Positions 4,232 to 5,984 of a stretch of 5,984 bases of DNA are shown piece after piece. The stretch's first letter is position 1. Each line of letters starts with the position of its first letter. Below the pieces are notes generated by a model that worked only from the letters and a program-made list of their open reading frames with translations, was not told the DNA's origin and made no database searches. The stretch is from NCBI GenBank assembly GCA_900551465.1, contig URWL01000142.1:1-5984 (forward strand). The letters are read 5' to 3'. This DNA is from an uncultured Blautia sp. (GTDB lineage Bacteria > Bacillota > Clostridia > Lachnospirales > Lachnospiraceae). The position numbers and the translations under genes are program-made.

Positions 4232-5984
4232 ATGGTAAAACTGGGAAGAAAGATTGTAAAATTTCGTATTCCAATTTTTATTCTGAGTTTATTGCTTCTG
4301 GTGCCGTCTGCGATTGGATATATAAATACCAGGGTAAATTATGATGTACTGTATTATTTGCCGGATGACATTGAAACAATGAAAGGCCAGGATATTCTGG
4401 TAGATGAATTTGGAACCGGAGCCTACTCTATGTTTATTTGTGAGGGTATGAAAAACAAAGATGTTGCGGCTCTGAAGAAAAAGATTGAAAATGTAGAACA
4501 TGTTTCTAAGGTAGTGTGGTATGACAGTTTTTCTGATTTAAGCGTTCCGGTGGAAATGCTGCCTGATAAAATAAGAAGTGCATTGTTTTCAGATGATTCT
4601 ACCATGATGTTTATCATTTTTGAAACTACTACCTCGGCTGATGAAACCATGGACGCAATCGGAGATATCCGAAAGCTGGCAGGAAAACAATGTTTTGTCA
4701 GTGGTATGTCAGCAATTGTTACAGATACAAAGAATCTGGCAGAATCAGAGGTGGCAATTTATGTACTGATCGCTGTGGTCCTGTCCTGTATTGTATTGGC
4801 ATTGACCATGGAATCTTATCTGATTCCATTCCTGTTTCTGGCAAGTATTGGTATTGCCATTCTTTATAATATGGGAACAAATATCTTTAAGGGTGAGATT
4901 TCCTATATTACCAAGGCATTAAGCGCAGTACTTCAGCTAGGTGTGACAATGGATTATTCTATTTTCCTCTGGCACAGCTATCAGGAGCAGAGAAAGCTTT
5001 ATGAAGATGACCATAAGGAAGCCATGGCACAGGCAATTGCAGCTACTATTAAGTCTGTTGTGGGAAGTTCTATCACGACAATTGCAGGATTTGTGGCACT
5101 TTGCTTCATGAGCTTTACACTTGGCCTGGATCTGGGAATTGTTATGGCAAAAGGCGTTATATTTGGTGTGATCTGCTGTGTTACAGTTCTTCCTGCTATG
5201 ATCATGATTTTTGATAAAGCTCTGGAAAAAACAAAACACAAACAGCTGATACCGGATTTTCCGAAAGTATCTGAATTTTTAGTAAAACATCATAAAGCTT
5301 TTGCTTTTATCTGTGTAGCGTTATTTATTCCATTTGCTTATTTTCAGGCGAATACGGCTGTTTATTATAATCTGGATTCCAGCCTTCCAAAAGATCTGGA
5401 ATCTATTATGGCAAATGAAAAACTCCAGGAAGAATATCATATGGGTGCGGCTCACATGATTCTTATGGATAAAAATGTATCCAGCAAAGAAAAGCATAAG
5501 ATGATCAAAGAGATGGAACAGGTAGATGGCGTAAAGGAAGTTCTGGGACTGGAGAGCATAATCGGTCCGTCCCTGCCGGAAAGCATGATACCTCAGGATA
5601 TAAAGGATATTTTGGAAAGTGATAATTATGAACTGATGCTGATCACCAATGAATATCAAACCGCTTCTGAGGAAGTAAATGCTCAGATCGATAAGCTGAA
5701 TACCATATTGAAATCCTATGACAAAAACGGAATGCTGGTAGGAGAAGCGCCCTGTACGAAAGACCTGATCGAGATCACTGATCACGATTTTAAAGTGGTC
5801 AGTGCAGTTTCTATCCTGGCTGTTTTCCTGATCATTTTGTTTGTATTTAAATCGATTACACTTCCGGTGATTCTGGTATTGGTAATCGAAGGAGCAATTT
5901 TTATCAATATGGGAATACCTTATCTTACCGGAACAGAACTGCCATTTATCGCTTCGATCGTTATTGGGACGATACAGCTGGGGG
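4232..5984 (+). CDS. MMPL/RND-superfamily transporter (3' end outside window)
   Basis: The frame is open from ATG 4232 to the window edge (584 complete codons, no stop). AAGGAAG (4217-4223) lies 8 bases before the ATG. Layout: membrane helix 1 at about 13-31; an extracytoplasmic domain beginning NYDVLYYLPDD (36-46); a helix bundle at about 175-328 (AIYVLIAVVLSCIVLAL, YLIPFLFLASIGIAILY and others); a helix at 356-372; a second extracytoplasmic domain at about 373-520; then helices at about 524-539, 544-560 and from 571. The motif GVTMDYSIF (237-245) carries the Asp241-Tyr242 pair equivalent to the proton-relay D-Y of MmpL-type pumps. The sequence is cut at GTIQLG (579-584), just where the duplicated half should give its own D-Y pair. 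The protein uses proton motive force to move hydrophobic molecules across or out of the membrane; the substrate is not readable. Divergent tetR and operators indicate inducible expression. I expect roughly 120 more residues. Confidence 0.9.
   Translation, partial: MVKLGRKIVKFRIPIFILSLLLLVPSAIGYINTRVNYDVLYYLPDDIETMKGQDILVDEFGTGAYSMFICEGMKNKDVAALKKKIENVEHVSKVVWYDSFSDLSVPVEMLPDKIRSALFSDDSTMMFIIFETTTSADETMDAIGDIRKLAGKQCFVSGMSAIVTDTKNLAESEVAIYVLIAVVLSCIVLALTMESYLIPFLFLASIGIAILYNMGTNIFKGEISYITKALSAVLQLGVTMDYSIFLWHSYQEQRKLYEDDHKEAMAQAIAATIKSVVGSSITTIAGFVALCFMSFTLGLDLGIVMAKGVIFGVICCVTVLPAMIMIFDKALEKTKHKQLIPDFPKVSEFLVKHHKAFAFICVALFIPFAYFQANTAVYYNLDSSLPKDLESIMANEKLQEEYHMGAAHMILMDKNVSSKEKHKMIKEMEQVDGVKEVLGLESIIGPSLPESMIPQDIKDILESDNYELMLITNEYQTASEEVNAQIDKLNTILKSYDKNGMLVGEAPCTKDLIEITDHDFKVVSAVSILAVFLIILFVFKSITLPVILVLVIEGAIFINMGIPYLTGTELPFIASIVIGTIQLG

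Noticed and set aside
4289..5785. Several - strand open frames of 70-154 codons opposite the transporter gene.
   Set aside because: The + strand frame is continuous, with membrane helices and the D-Y motif throughout; the opposing frames look like shadows.

Overview
The window reads as chromosomal DNA of a low-to-mid GC Firmicute, most likely a gut-type Clostridia of the Lachnospiraceae. The reasons are strong AGGAGG-type ribosome binding sites, Gram-positive-style promoters and the families present. In particular, an IscU/NifU-like scaffold gene sits directly before a GGGtGRT-family gene, a pairing I associate with Clostridia. No rRNA, tRNA, CRISPR array or insertion sequence was seen.

Left part (1-1323): the 3' end of a left-handed beta-helix (hexapeptide repeat) acyltransferase/UDP-GlcNAc pyrophosphorylase-like gene on the + strand enters from outside the window. 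It converges on a TraX-family membrane protein gene on the - strand. The 98-bp gap between them carries an in-frame, start-less C-terminal peptide that looks like a gene remnant, plus an 8-bp hairpin.

Middle (1324-3408): a regulated leader with promoter-like hexamers and a perfect 19-bp dyad precedes a two-gene + strand unit. The first gene encodes an atypical IscU/NifU-like Fe-S scaffold protein and the second the GGGtGRT protein. The unit ends in a strong stem-loop that serves as a bidirectional terminator with the convergent tetR gene.

Right part (3416-5984): a TetR/AcrR-type repressor (- strand) is divergent from an MMPL/RND-superfamily membrane transporter (+ strand, running off the right edge). 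Their 213-bp shared promoter region contains three near-identical palindromes of the form TGACY-WWW-RGTCA. One overlaps the -35 and another the probable transcription start of the transporter. The simplest reading is a self-contained, autoregulated, ligand-inducible efflux or lipid/peptide export locus.

The most interesting items are the scaffold/GGGtGRT pair, whose biochemical role is unknown and whose cysteine layout departs from canonical IscU, and the triple-operator region of the tetR-MMPL locus.
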